NCBI GenBank assembly: GCA_002336105.1
Contig: DDEQ01000044.1
Location: 6,894-70,893 of the forward strand
DNA length: 64,000 bases
Direction: 5' to 3'
DNA from: Chthonomonas sp. UBA1950
GTDB taxonomy: Bacteria; Armatimonadota; Fimbriimonadia; Fimbriimonadales; Fimbriimonadaceae
Position 1 is the first letter of the stretch. Each line of letters starts with the position of its first letter. The notes beneath the pieces are model-generated. The model did no database searches. It was not told the DNA's origin and saw only the letters and a list, made by a program, of their open reading frames with translations. Below are positions 32,657 through 39,765 of this stretch, piece after piece. The translations under genes were made by a program, and so were the position numbers.

Positions 32657-33286
32657 ATGGCGACCGGTTTAACCTCTCGACAAAAGCAAATTCTACAGTA
32701 CATCGTGGACTATGTACAAAGAGAAGGCTATCCGCCTTCGATTCGAGAGATCGGCAAAGATTTCGATATCGGGTCTTTGCGAGGAGTCACCGTTCATCTT
32801 GATGCCTTAGAGCGAAAGGGGTTCATTTCACGATCCAATACGCCCCGCTCGATAAAGGTTACACACCCGAGCTATCAAAGCACGACGCGCGTGACGATGT
32901 TGCCATTAGTTGGAACAATCGCCGCCGGTGCTCCTATTCAGGCTCAAGAACATGTGGAAGACATGATCCCTGTTCCAAGTGATATGGTTCGAAATGTCGA
33001 TGGAGCGTTTTTGTTGAGGGTTCGTGGTGATTCGATGATCGGCGACGGGATTCTTCCTCGCGATTTAGTCGTGATCAAACCTCAAAAAACGGCTAATCAT
33101 AACGAGTTGGTTGCGGCACGCCTTGGCGATGAAGCTACTGTCAAGAGAATCAACTTTAGTCGAGAAGGGGTTAAGTTGATGCCGAGCAATCCATCCTATC
33201 AACCGATTGAGGTGGCTCAAGAGGATGCTGAGATCATCGGTAAAGTCGTGGGACTAATCCGTGACTACGAAGGAATGGCGTTCTAG
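32657..33286 (+). CDS. lexA: LexA repressor, SOS regulator
   Basis: LexA represses DNA-repair genes and cuts itself when RecA is activated by DNA damage. The 209-residue protein has the winged-helix N-terminus (LTSRQKQILQYIVDYV, PPSIREIGKDF, VTVHLDALERKGFI). The Ala-Gly cleavage site is in TIAAGAPIQA. The catalytic Ser is in RGDSMIGDGI (near residue 125), and the catalytic Lys in EATVKRI (near 163). ATG 32657 follows AAGGTGA. The frame is open to TTG 32588, but that codon is part of the -35 box, so the longer version is unlikely. Confidence 0.95.
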   Translation: MATGLTSRQKQILQYIVDYVQREGYPPSIREIGKDFDIGSLRGVTVHLDALERKGFISRSNTPRSIKVTHPSYQSTTRVTMLPLVGTIAAGAPIQAQEHVEDMIPVPSDMVRNVDGAFLLRVRGDSMIGDGILPRDLVVIKPQKTANHNELVAARLGDEATVKRINFSREGVKLMPSNPSYQPIEVAQEDAEIIGKVVGLIRDYEGMAF

Positions 33287-33365
33287 TTTTCCGCTGATTT
33301 GTGCATTTGCTGACAATAGATGCCGTAACTTCTTGCTAAAGTTCATTGTTTGCCCATGATCCGAA

Positions 33366-33387
33366 TGTGGAATAGTCTCATTCCACA
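33366..33387. repeat. Palindrome upstream of the radical SAM activase gene
   Basis: TGTGGAAT (33366-33373) and ATTCCACA (33380-33387) are exact inverted repeats separated by six bases, about 50 bases before the next start codon. It could be an operator or a leader hairpin. Confidence 0.5.
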
Positions 33388-33438
33388 CGTAGAAGCAATG
33401 CAAGGACAGGATTTGGAATCCGCCTTAGAGGTTTCTTA

Positions 33439-34203
33439 TTGGCAAACTTCAGCATGTACGACGAAATCGGTTTTGTGTATGACATCAGAAGAGGGGCTCT
33501 ACACGACGGCCCAGGTGTTAGAACAACGGTTCTATTGCAAGGGTGTCCGCTTGATTGCGTGTGGTGCAACGAGCCTGCTTCTCGGCCCAGAACACACAAG
33601 AAAGATCCGTTCGATGCGCAACCGATGTCTGTTCGAGATATCCTGATGCTTTTGAACCAGGATCGAGCCTATCATGAGGCTAGCGGAGGGGGACTCACGG
33701 TTTCTGGAGGCGAGCCTACGGACCAGGCGGACTTCTTGCTTTGTCTGCTAAATGTTGCAAAGCAGGAAGGCTTCCACACATGCCTCGATACATGCGGTGT
33801 ATTTGCTGCTTCCCTCATCACGTATTTACTTCCTGTGGTCGACTTATTTTTACTCGATTACAAAGCGCCACCCGAGATTCACAAACAGCTGACAGGTGTG
33901 AATATCGATCCGGTCATGGCGACGCTTGAATCCCTTCTAGGTTTCGGTGCCCAGGTGCACCTGCGTTGCCCACTGGTACCCGGCGTTAATGATAGCGAAG
34001 AGCACTTAGAGCAGATTGCTAAACTGTCTGATCGGGTAGCAGGCATCGAAATTCTGCCGTACAAATCATTGGCTATGGAAAGGCATCAAAAAGCTGGGAT
34101 ACCATTCCAACTTAACTATATAAAAACTCCTACTGCAGTTAAGTCACAAAGATGGCTTGATAAAATGTCAACTTTTGGGGCTCGAAACGTCGGATTAGGT
34201 TGA
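33439..34203 (+). CDS. Glycyl-radical-enzyme activating protein (PflA-like radical SAM enzyme)
   Basis: Activases of this type use a [4Fe-4S] cluster and S-adenosylmethionine to place a glycyl radical on a partner such as pyruvate formate-lyase. The 254-residue protein has the radical SAM motif C-x3-C-x2-C (GCPLDCVWC, Cys36, 40 and 43), the preceding GALHDGPGVRTTVLLQGC typical of PflA, and LTVSGGEPT for SAM binding. It lacks the extra ferredoxin domain of longer activases, so it resembles PflA proper. The start is TTG 33439, seven bases after GAGGT; ATG 33454 is an alternative. No glycyl-radical enzyme is nearby. Confidence 0.88.
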   Translation: MANFSMYDEIGFVYDIRRGALHDGPGVRTTVLLQGCPLDCVWCNEPASRPRTHKKDPFDAQPMSVRDILMLLNQDRAYHEASGGGLTVSGGEPTDQADFLLCLLNVAKQEGFHTCLDTCGVFAASLITYLLPVVDLFLLDYKAPPEIHKQLTGVNIDPVMATLESLLGFGAQVHLRCPLVPGVNDSEEHLEQIAKLSDRVAGIEILPYKSLAMERHQKAGIPFQLNYIKTPTAVKSQRWLDKMSTFGARNVGLG

Positions 34204-34231
34204 GTTCGTCAGAATTCTATGGCAAATTGTG

Positions 34232-34257
34232 CATCCTAATCAGGCAAGATTAGGATG
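34232..34257 (+). terminator. Perfect 10-bp hairpin just before the glutaminase-like gene
   Basis: CATCCTAATC (34232-34241) pairs exactly with GATTAGGATG (34248-34257). The 3' arm contains the likely Shine-Dalgarno (TAGGATG) and ends two bases before the GTG start at 34260. It may end the upstream transcript, or it may hide the ribosome site; no T-tract follows. Confidence 0.65.
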
Positions 34258-34259
34258 TA

Positions 34260-36803
34260 GTGAAGCCAATCTATTCTCTCTTTTTCGTCTCCGTTGTCAG
34301 CGTTGCAACGGCTCAAGAGTTGCGGCCACCGTCTGTTCCGCTTGTGGCTTGTGACCCGTATTTCAGCATCTGGTCACCAGCTGATCAGTTGACGGATAAA
34401 GCAACAGTCCATTGGACCAGTAAGCATAATCGATTAACCAGCCTCATCAAGGTCGACGGCAGAACGTACCGACTGATGGGTGCAGACCCAGCAGGCATTG
34501 CTCCACTCGCTCAACAATCTCTCTCGATTACTCCTACTCGTTCGATTTATCGACTTGCTGGAGACGGCGTTGGCGTGACAATGACCTTCTTTACGCCCGC
34601 TCTCCCTGCGAACATCGACGTTCTTTCACGGCCAGTAACGTACATCAGTTGGGATGTGAAGTCGACCGACGGTAAGCCTCATAAGGTGAAGGTCTATCTC
34701 GATGCATCTGGCGAGATTTCAGCCGATGATCCAAAGTTGTCTGTGTCTTATCGTCTGATCGGAAAGTCGAAGGAAGTGGCTAAGGTTGGCACGGTTGATC
34801 AGCCGGTATTGAAGAAGAGTGGCGATGATCGAAGAATCGATTGGGGTTACTTGTATCTTACAGCCGCCTCGAAGAATGTCCCTAATAGTGTCAGCATTTC
34901 TAAGAACTCTTTAGGATCGTTCAACCGAAATGGAACGTTGGGCCGTTCGGAGGTTTCTGCAGACGAACCCGCGATTTTAGGCAGAACAGTCAGTCTTGCA
35001 TTCGACCTCGGCACGATCACCAAAAAGCCAGTCGCCGCAACCTCACTCTTGGCTTATGATGATCAGTTCAGCATCCAATACTTTGGCCAAAACCTGAGGC
35101 CATATTGGAGAAGGAACGGGTTAGATGCTAACGGGCTCATCCAAAAGTCGATTCAACAGTACAAGAGCCTGCTCAGTCAAGCTGAGAAGTTTGACCATGA
35201 TTTTACTGCTGATCTCGTCAAGGTCGGTGGCACCAAATACGCCGAGATATGCGCCTTAGCTTTCAGGCAAACATTTGCAGGTAATAAAATCGCCGCCGAC
35301 AAAAACGGCCAACCCTTGCTGTTTCCGAAAGAGAACTCCAGTAACGGCTGCATTGGCACCGTCGATGTCATTTTCCCGATGGCGCCACAGTTCTTGCTAT
35401 TTGGACCTTCACTCACCAAGGCGATGATCGTATCGAACCTAGATTATGCTCAATCAAAGCGATGGCGATGGCCTTTTGCTCCTCACGATATCGGCACCTA
35501 TCCTTTGGCGAATGGGCAGGTCTATGGCGGTGGCGAAAGGACGATTGACAACCAGATGCCAGTTGAAGAAACGGGCAACATGCTGATCCTGACTGCTGCT
35601 CTTGCCAGAATGGAGGGCAACGCAGACTTCGCCAAAAAATACTGGCCGACTCTGACAAAGTGGGCCGAGTTCTTGAAAGATAAAGGCTTTGACCCGGAAA
35701 ATCAGCTCTCCACTGACGACTTTCTAGGGCACCTCGCTCACAATACAAACCTATCCATTAAAGCAACTCTGGGCTTGGCTAGTTACGCCGTTCTGAGCGA
35801 GATGATCGGTCATCCTGAGACCGCCAAGACCTACCGAAATACAGCAAGAAGTTTTGCAAAGCGATGGGTTAAAGAAGCTTGGGATGGAGATCACTATCGG
35901 TTGGCGTTCGATCAAGCTGGAAGCTGGAGTCAGAAATACAACCTGGTTTGGGACAAAATCCTTGGCCTTAACATCTATCCGGATAGTGTAGCTAAAGTCG
36001 AGACTGCATTTTATAGATCGAAAATGAACCCATACGGAGTCGCTCTTGATAGTCGTCAGGGTGGCAAGATGGCGAAGGTTGACTGGAGCCTGTGGACGGC
36101 ATGTCTGAGCGGAAATCGCTCTGATTTTGAGCAGATCATGAATCCGGTCTGGAGATACATCAACGAGACACCGAATCGAGTCGCTATGTGTGACAACTAC
36201 GACACCACCAACGGTCGCTATGTAATGTTCCACGCAAGACCCGTTGTTGGCGGCGTTTTCCTCAAAGCTCTCTACGATAAAGCCGTATGGAAAAAGTGGG
36301 CTTCGAAAGACGTTACGAAGGCTGCCGGATGGGCTCCTTTGCCAACTCCTCCGGTAACGAAGGAGTTTGTTCCAACGGCTTTGTCTGCAAAGATAACGTG
36401 GCAATACACCACCGAAAAGCCTATCGGAGACTGGATGTCTTCAAGTTACAAGGCGAATGGCTGGTCGATAGGTCTTGGCGGGTTTGGAACGTCCGGAACC
36501 CCGGGTGTCAATGTGCGCACTGAATGGAAGACAAGCGACATCTGGCTTCGAAGAGAGTTTGAAGTCAAGGTGCCGAAAGGGAAGATTGCCCTCAAACTGT
36601 ATCACGACGAAGATGCAGAGGTTTATCTCAACGGCAAGCTCATCACAAAAGAATCAGGCTATGTAACTACCTACAACCTGATTCCTTTGGTTGGAAAAAA
36701 ACGAGAACTACTAAGAGATGGCAAGAACACGATCGCAATCCATTGCCGACAGACTAGTGGTGGTCAAGGTGTTGACGCTGGCTTCGTTCTCATTGTGAAG
36801 TAG
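34260..36803 (+). CDS. Secreted GtaA-type glutaminase / DUF4965-family protein
   Basis: The 847-residue protein has a signal peptide (about residues 1-18, ending SVATAQ). The N-terminus RPPSVPLVACDPYFSIWSPAD is the typical beginning of fungal glutaminase A-like proteins (DUF4964, DUF5127, DUF4965, DUF1793). An alpha/alpha-barrel part includes RWPFAPHDIGTYPLANGQ, GNMLILTAALARMEG, KYNLVWDKILGLNIYP and PYGVALDSR. A final beta-sandwich domain (about 705-845) with WLRREFEVKVPKGK and LYHDEDAEVYLNGKLI resembles a galactose-binding-like module. Fungal members are extracellular glutaminases, but bacterial members are poorly tested and may be glycosidases. The 3' end overlaps the next gene on the other strand by 14 bases. 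Confidence 0.88.
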   Translation: MKPIYSLFFVSVVSVATAQELRPPSVPLVACDPYFSIWSPADQLTDKATVHWTSKHNRLTSLIKVDGRTYRLMGADPAGIAPLAQQSLSITPTRSIYRLAGDGVGVTMTFFTPALPANIDVLSRPVTYISWDVKSTDGKPHKVKVYLDASGEISADDPKLSVSYRLIGKSKEVAKVGTVDQPVLKKSGDDRRIDWGYLYLTAASKNVPNSVSISKNSLGSFNRNGTLGRSEVSADEPAILGRTVSLAFDLGTITKKPVAATSLLAYDDQFSIQYFGQNLRPYWRRNGLDANGLIQKSIQQYKSLLSQAEKFDHDFTADLVKVGGTKYAEICALAFRQTFAGNKIAADKNGQPLLFPKENSSNGCIGTVDVIFPMAPQFLLFGPSLTKAMIVSNLDYAQSKRWRWPFAPHDIGTYPLANGQVYGGGERTIDNQMPVEETGNMLILTAALARMEGNADFAKKYWPTLTKWAEFLKDKGFDPENQLSTDDFLGHLAHNTNLSIKATLGLASYAVLSEMIGHPETAKTYRNTARSFAKRWVKEAWDGDHYRLAFDQAGSWSQKYNLVWDKILGLNIYPDSVAKVETAFYRSKMNPYGVALDSRQGGKMAKVDWSLWTACLSGNRSDFEQIMNPVWRYINETPNRVAMCDNYDTTNGRYVMFHARPVVGGVFLKALYDKAVWKKWASKDVTKAAGWAPLPTPPVTKEFVPTALSAKITWQYTTEKPIGDWMSSSYKANGWSIGLGGFGTSGTPGVNVRTEWKTSDIWLRREFEVKVPKGKIALKLYHDEDAEVYLNGKLITKESGYVTTYNLIPLVGKKRELLRDGKNTIAIHCRQTSGGQGVDAGFVLIVK

Positions 36804-37422
36804 GCAAGATTCCTTCTAATATAAGGATGGACCGCATTTGGTTGGCTTGATCTCCGGTCGGATCTACCCAATGCGAGTTCCATCCATATTCTTTTGCTGA
36901 TTCGACGTTCACGAGAGTATCGTCGAACAGCAAATAGCATTCTCCAGGCACTTCCTTTTCGAATCGGCGAAAACACTCATCACCCGGTTTGGATGCGCCG
37001 AGCAGGTGAGACGCCACGAGTTTATCCGCGAGCGATATGTTCGGGAAGTTGGCAGGATTAGTAAGCTTTTCCCAATGAACTGCGTTTGTGTTAGAGAGAA
37101 CAGCGACTCTTATGCCTGCGGATTTGAGATCTGATAGCAATTCGTGAGTTCCCGGGATGGGGTCGGCAAGAATCGCTTTGAAGACCTTATTGGCGTCTTC
37201 GGTTGAACATCCTAAGAAACGAGCGAGACCATTACAGAAGGTGGAATAGTCGATTTTGCCATTCTGGTAAGGCCCGAATTCAGGGAACGAATCGAACTCT
37301 GAAACTGGACTGTCTGGAAGCGTTGTCGATACACCCGCCGCTTTCGAGGCTTGCTGCCAATTCCGATTAATCCTAATTAGCACACCGCCGATGTCGAACA
37401 CGACTACAGTTTTCTCAGTCAT
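36790..37422 (-). CDS. HAD-superfamily hydrolase
   Basis: The 210-residue protein begins at the ATG complementary to 37420-37422 (MTEKTVVVFDIGGVLIRINR). The frame extends further upstream, but that part overlaps the divergent gene. Motif I reads V-V-F-D-I-G-G-V-L, with the nucleophile Asp but Gly in place of the second Asp (D-x-D), as in the YihX/epoxide-hydrolase-like HAD branch. Motif II is VAVLSNTNAVHW, motif III an A-S-K-P-G-D-E-C-F segment with its Lys, and motif IV CYLLFDDTLVNVESA. It is probably a sugar-phosphate or nucleotide phosphatase of the YihX type; the substrate is unknown. Confidence 0.85.
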   Translation of the reverse strand: MTEKTVVVFDIGGVLIRINRNWQQASKAAGVSTTLPDSPVSEFDSFPEFGPYQNGKIDYSTFCNGLARFLGCSTEDANKVFKAILADPIPGTHELLSDLKSAGIRVAVLSNTNAVHWEKLTNPANFPNISLADKLVASHLLGASKPGDECFRRFEKEVPGECYLLFDDTLVNVESAKEYGWNSHWVDPTGDQANQMRSILILEGILPTSQ

Positions 37423-37440
37423 CAAAGATCGTATACCCTT

Positions 37441-37845
37441 ATGAGGATGGGGGAATTTATACCACGAGATCAGATTGTGTTTTTTGACTGTGATTGCGTT
37501 CTCTGTCAAAGGTCCGTCCGATTCTTTATCAAAGGAGATCCCAATGGCAAACTCTGCTTCGCCTCGTTGACCGGGATAACAGCTTCGCGAATCATTCCTG
37601 AAAGCAGTCATGCGTCGGTGGTTTTCTATTCAAAAGGAGATATCTTCGTCCAATCGACGGCGGCGCTCCGGGTATGTGCTCAATTGAGCTTTCCTCGAAA
37701 ACTCTTGGCTGGTTTACTGATTATTCCGAAGCCGATTCGCGACGTTGTCTACAGATGGGTAGCGCGGAACAGATACAGATGGTTTGGCCGGAACGAATCG
37801 TGCGGTTTGCTATCAAAGCAAGAACAGAATCGATTACTTCCATAG
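37441..37845 (+). CDS. DCC-family (DUF393) thiol-disulfide oxidoreductase-like protein
   Basis: The 134-residue protein begins at ATG 37441 (or 37447). The N-terminus V-F-F-D-C-D-C-V-L-C-Q-R-S-V-R-F matches the D-G-x-C-x-L-C motif of DUF393, a thioredoxin-like family with a C-x-x-C pair. It also has a D-P-N-G-K-L-C-F-A-S-L segment and a C-terminal Y-R-W-V-A-R-N-R-Y-R-W-F-G segment, both typical of the family. Function is not established for the family; a redox role is suggested. It is divergent from the HAD gene with only 18 bases between the start codons. Confidence 0.88.
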   Translation: MRMGEFIPRDQIVFFDCDCVLCQRSVRFFIKGDPNGKLCFASLTGITASRIIPESSHASVVFYSKGDIFVQSTAALRVCAQLSFPRKLLAGLLIIPKPIRDVVYRWVARNRYRWFGRNESCGLLSKQEQNRLLP

Positions 37846-37867
37846 ATAGGCGGGTAAAACCTTCGCC

Positions 37868-38680
37868 ATGTCTGAAGGTTCTCTCATTCGAGTGGCGGTA
37901 GTAGGGGCTTCTGGCCGCATGGGGCAAGAAGTTTTGCGAGCGCTAACTCCTTCGCAAGGTTTCGAGATCAAAGCCGCCATTGATAAAGCGATGGCGGGAA
38001 CGCACGTTCAGGAGTTGATCGGACCTTCTGGACCCGATATTGTGATTCAAGATAAGCTGGGCGCCTCCCTTGATGCTAGCCCGGTGGATGTTCTGGTTGA
38101 CTTTTCACATCAGTCTGCGGCTGCGATTCATGCAGATTCGGCGATCAAACGAGGAGTGAGCCCTGTAATCGGCTGTACTGGGTTAAGTGAGACCGATATG
38201 CGCGAAATCAAATCGCTATGCGCAGAAAAGGGCGTCCCAGGAATGTACATTCCAAACTTTGCGGTTGGTGCTGTCTTGATGATGAAGTTCGCCCAGCTTG
38301 CGGCCAAGTGGTTACCAGACGCAGAAATCATCGAAATGCATCATGACCGTAAGGAAGATGCTCCGAGCGGTACGGCAATGCTCACTGCCCAGATGATTGG
38401 TGCTGCGCGAATCACAGATCCAGTTCGTTTGCCCCGACCACTTATCAAAGCCGAAGGCGCCCGTGGAGGAAAGGTCGAAAACGTACCTGTCCACAGTATT
38501 CGCCTTCCTGGATATCTGGCCCATCAAGAAGTCATCTTTGGTGGGCCAGGCGAGGTGTTAAGCATTCGACATGATTCAATGGACCGCAAATCGTTCATGC
38601 ACGGTGTAAAGCTCGCTGTCTCACACGTTCGAAGTCTTAATGGATTCGTTGTGGGCCTCGATAAGATTCTTTTCCAGTAG
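37868..38680 (+). CDS. dapB: 4-hydroxy-tetrahydrodipicolinate reductase
   Basis: DapB uses NAD(P)H to reduce 4-hydroxy-tetrahydrodipicolinate in the diaminopimelate/lysine pathway, which also supplies the peptidoglycan crosslink residue. The 270-residue protein has the nucleotide-binding loop VAVVGASGRMGQEVLRAL, the DVLVDFSH segment, VIGCTGL, and the catalytic signature EIIEMHHDRKEDAPSGTA with its His-His and Lys. The C-terminal FGGPGEVLSIRHDS and GLDKILF also match. The start is ATG 37868; no other dap genes are nearby. Confidence 0.96.
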   Translation: MSEGSLIRVAVVGASGRMGQEVLRALTPSQGFEIKAAIDKAMAGTHVQELIGPSGPDIVIQDKLGASLDASPVDVLVDFSHQSAAAIHADSAIKRGVSPVIGCTGLSETDMREIKSLCAEKGVPGMYIPNFAVGAVLMMKFAQLAAKWLPDAEIIEMHHDRKEDAPSGTAMLTAQMIGAARITDPVRLPRPLIKAEGARGGKVENVPVHSIRLPGYLAHQEVIFGGPGEVLSIRHDSMDRKSFMHGVKLAVSHVRSLNGFVVGLDKILFQ

Positions 38681-38724
38681 AGCATCATGATTCAGCATCT
38701 TCGTTAGGCGTAAACTTGGCGAAG

Positions 38725-39504
38725 ATGTCTGTTATCAAAGTGGTTTCTTTTAACATCAGAAACTCTCATGCTGATGATGGCCCCAATTCGTGGGCTCATC
38801 GCCGTGAACGCTCCATTAACGCAATCCGAAAGCTGGCTCCGGATGTGATTGGCTTACAAGAAGTCTGCTTTGATCAACGCGCAGATTTAGAGAACTCGTT
38901 GTCCGACTACATTTTTGTCGGTAGTGCCCGAGACGATGGTGCTTTGGATGGCGAAGTCGCTCTAGTTGGATTTCTGAAAAATCGGTTTCACCTATTGGAG
39001 TCCCGCACTTTTTGGTTGTCAGACACCCCAGAATTGCCTGGATCGTCGACCTGGGGAAATCGATGTGTCCGCACTTGCACGGCATGTCTTTTGCACGATA
39101 TTGAGACTAACGATTGCTTCCGCATCTACAACACTCATCTTGACCATGAGTCGGAAGAGAGTAGGCTGGAAAGCGCGAGGCTAATTCGAGACCGAGTCAG
39201 TCTAGATTTACCGCAATATCCGGCAATCGTCACGGGCGATTTCAATGTTGGTGAGTCCCATGATGTCCTCAAAACGTTTAGCAAGTCCCTTCTCAGAGAC
39301 ACATTCCGAATCGTGAACGCGGACGCAAAGATCCAGGGGACATTTCCTGACTACGGGAATGACACTTTGCACGAAAAGATTGACTACATTCTCACGGATG
39401 TCAGTTGGGAGGTTTTATCGGCTTCGATCGAGACTGACCTTAATAGTGAAGGTTGGATATCCGACCACTATCCTGTTTCTGCCACGTTGGAGTTGGCCGT
39501 TTAA
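38725..39504 (+). CDS. Endonuclease/exonuclease/phosphatase family protein
   Basis: The 259-residue protein has the EEP fold motifs in order: VVSFNIRNSHADDGPNSWAH (metal-binding Asn), VIGLQEVCFDQ (metal-binding Glu), IYNTHLDHESEESR (catalytic His), IVTGDFNVGESHD (catalytic Asp and Asn) and, near the end, ISDHYPVSATLEL (final Asp-His). No signal peptide is visible, so it should be cytoplasmic. The order and spacing match the group of small bacterial EEP hydrolases often annotated as sphingomyelinase- or nuclease-like; the true substrate is unknown. ATG 38725 is preferred; a TTG at 38716 overlaps a likely -10 box (TAAACT, 38711-38716). Confidence 0.9.
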   Translation: MSVIKVVSFNIRNSHADDGPNSWAHRRERSINAIRKLAPDVIGLQEVCFDQRADLENSLSDYIFVGSARDDGALDGEVALVGFLKNRFHLLESRTFWLSDTPELPGSSTWGNRCVRTCTACLLHDIETNDCFRIYNTHLDHESEESRLESARLIRDRVSLDLPQYPAIVTGDFNVGESHDVLKTFSKSLLRDTFRIVNADAKIQGTFPDYGNDTLHEKIDYILTDVSWEVLSASIETDLNSEGWISDHYPVSATLELAV

Positions 39505-39550
39505 CTCGGCACTGGTAGAAACCACATAGGTCGTAGTTTGAAATAAAAGA

Positions 39551-39572
39551 GGGCAGTCGACGCCGACCGCCC
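39551..39572. terminator. Hairpin after the endonuclease/phosphatase gene
   Basis: GGGC-a-GTCG (39551-39559) pairs with CGAC-c-GCCC (39564-39572), with one A/C mismatch and a four-base loop. It is flanked by AAATAAAAGA and AATCGAACCTTCTTT, so it could act on the plus strand and perhaps both. Confidence 0.6.
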
Positions 39573-39705
39573 AATCGAACCTTCTTTACTCTACTATCGA
39601 GAGCTTTTATCGTTACTTCAATATCATAACTCGTTGCTTTTTAGAGAATTGTTAAAGCAAAGAAATGTTGGCAGGTTCTTAACAAAAAGTTGATGTTCCA
39701 ACCAC

Positions 39706-39737
39706 ATCACATCACGACAGTCTGTTTGTGATGTGAT
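39706..39737 (-). terminator. Terminator-like hairpin after the YncE/phosphoesterase gene
   Basis: ATCACATCAC (39706-39715) pairs exactly with GTGATGTGAT (39728-39737) across a 12-base loop. It lies about 28 bases after the stop of the minus-strand gene at 39766. On the minus strand an AACTTTTTG tract follows some way downstream. Confidence 0.6.
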
Positions 39738-39765
39738 TGTGATACTAAAATCGCAAGTGGCCAAA

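Noticed and set aside
35751..36404. A 217-codon minus-strand frame inside the glutaminase-like gene
   Set aside because: It is antisense to a conserved gene and has no recognisable protein family.
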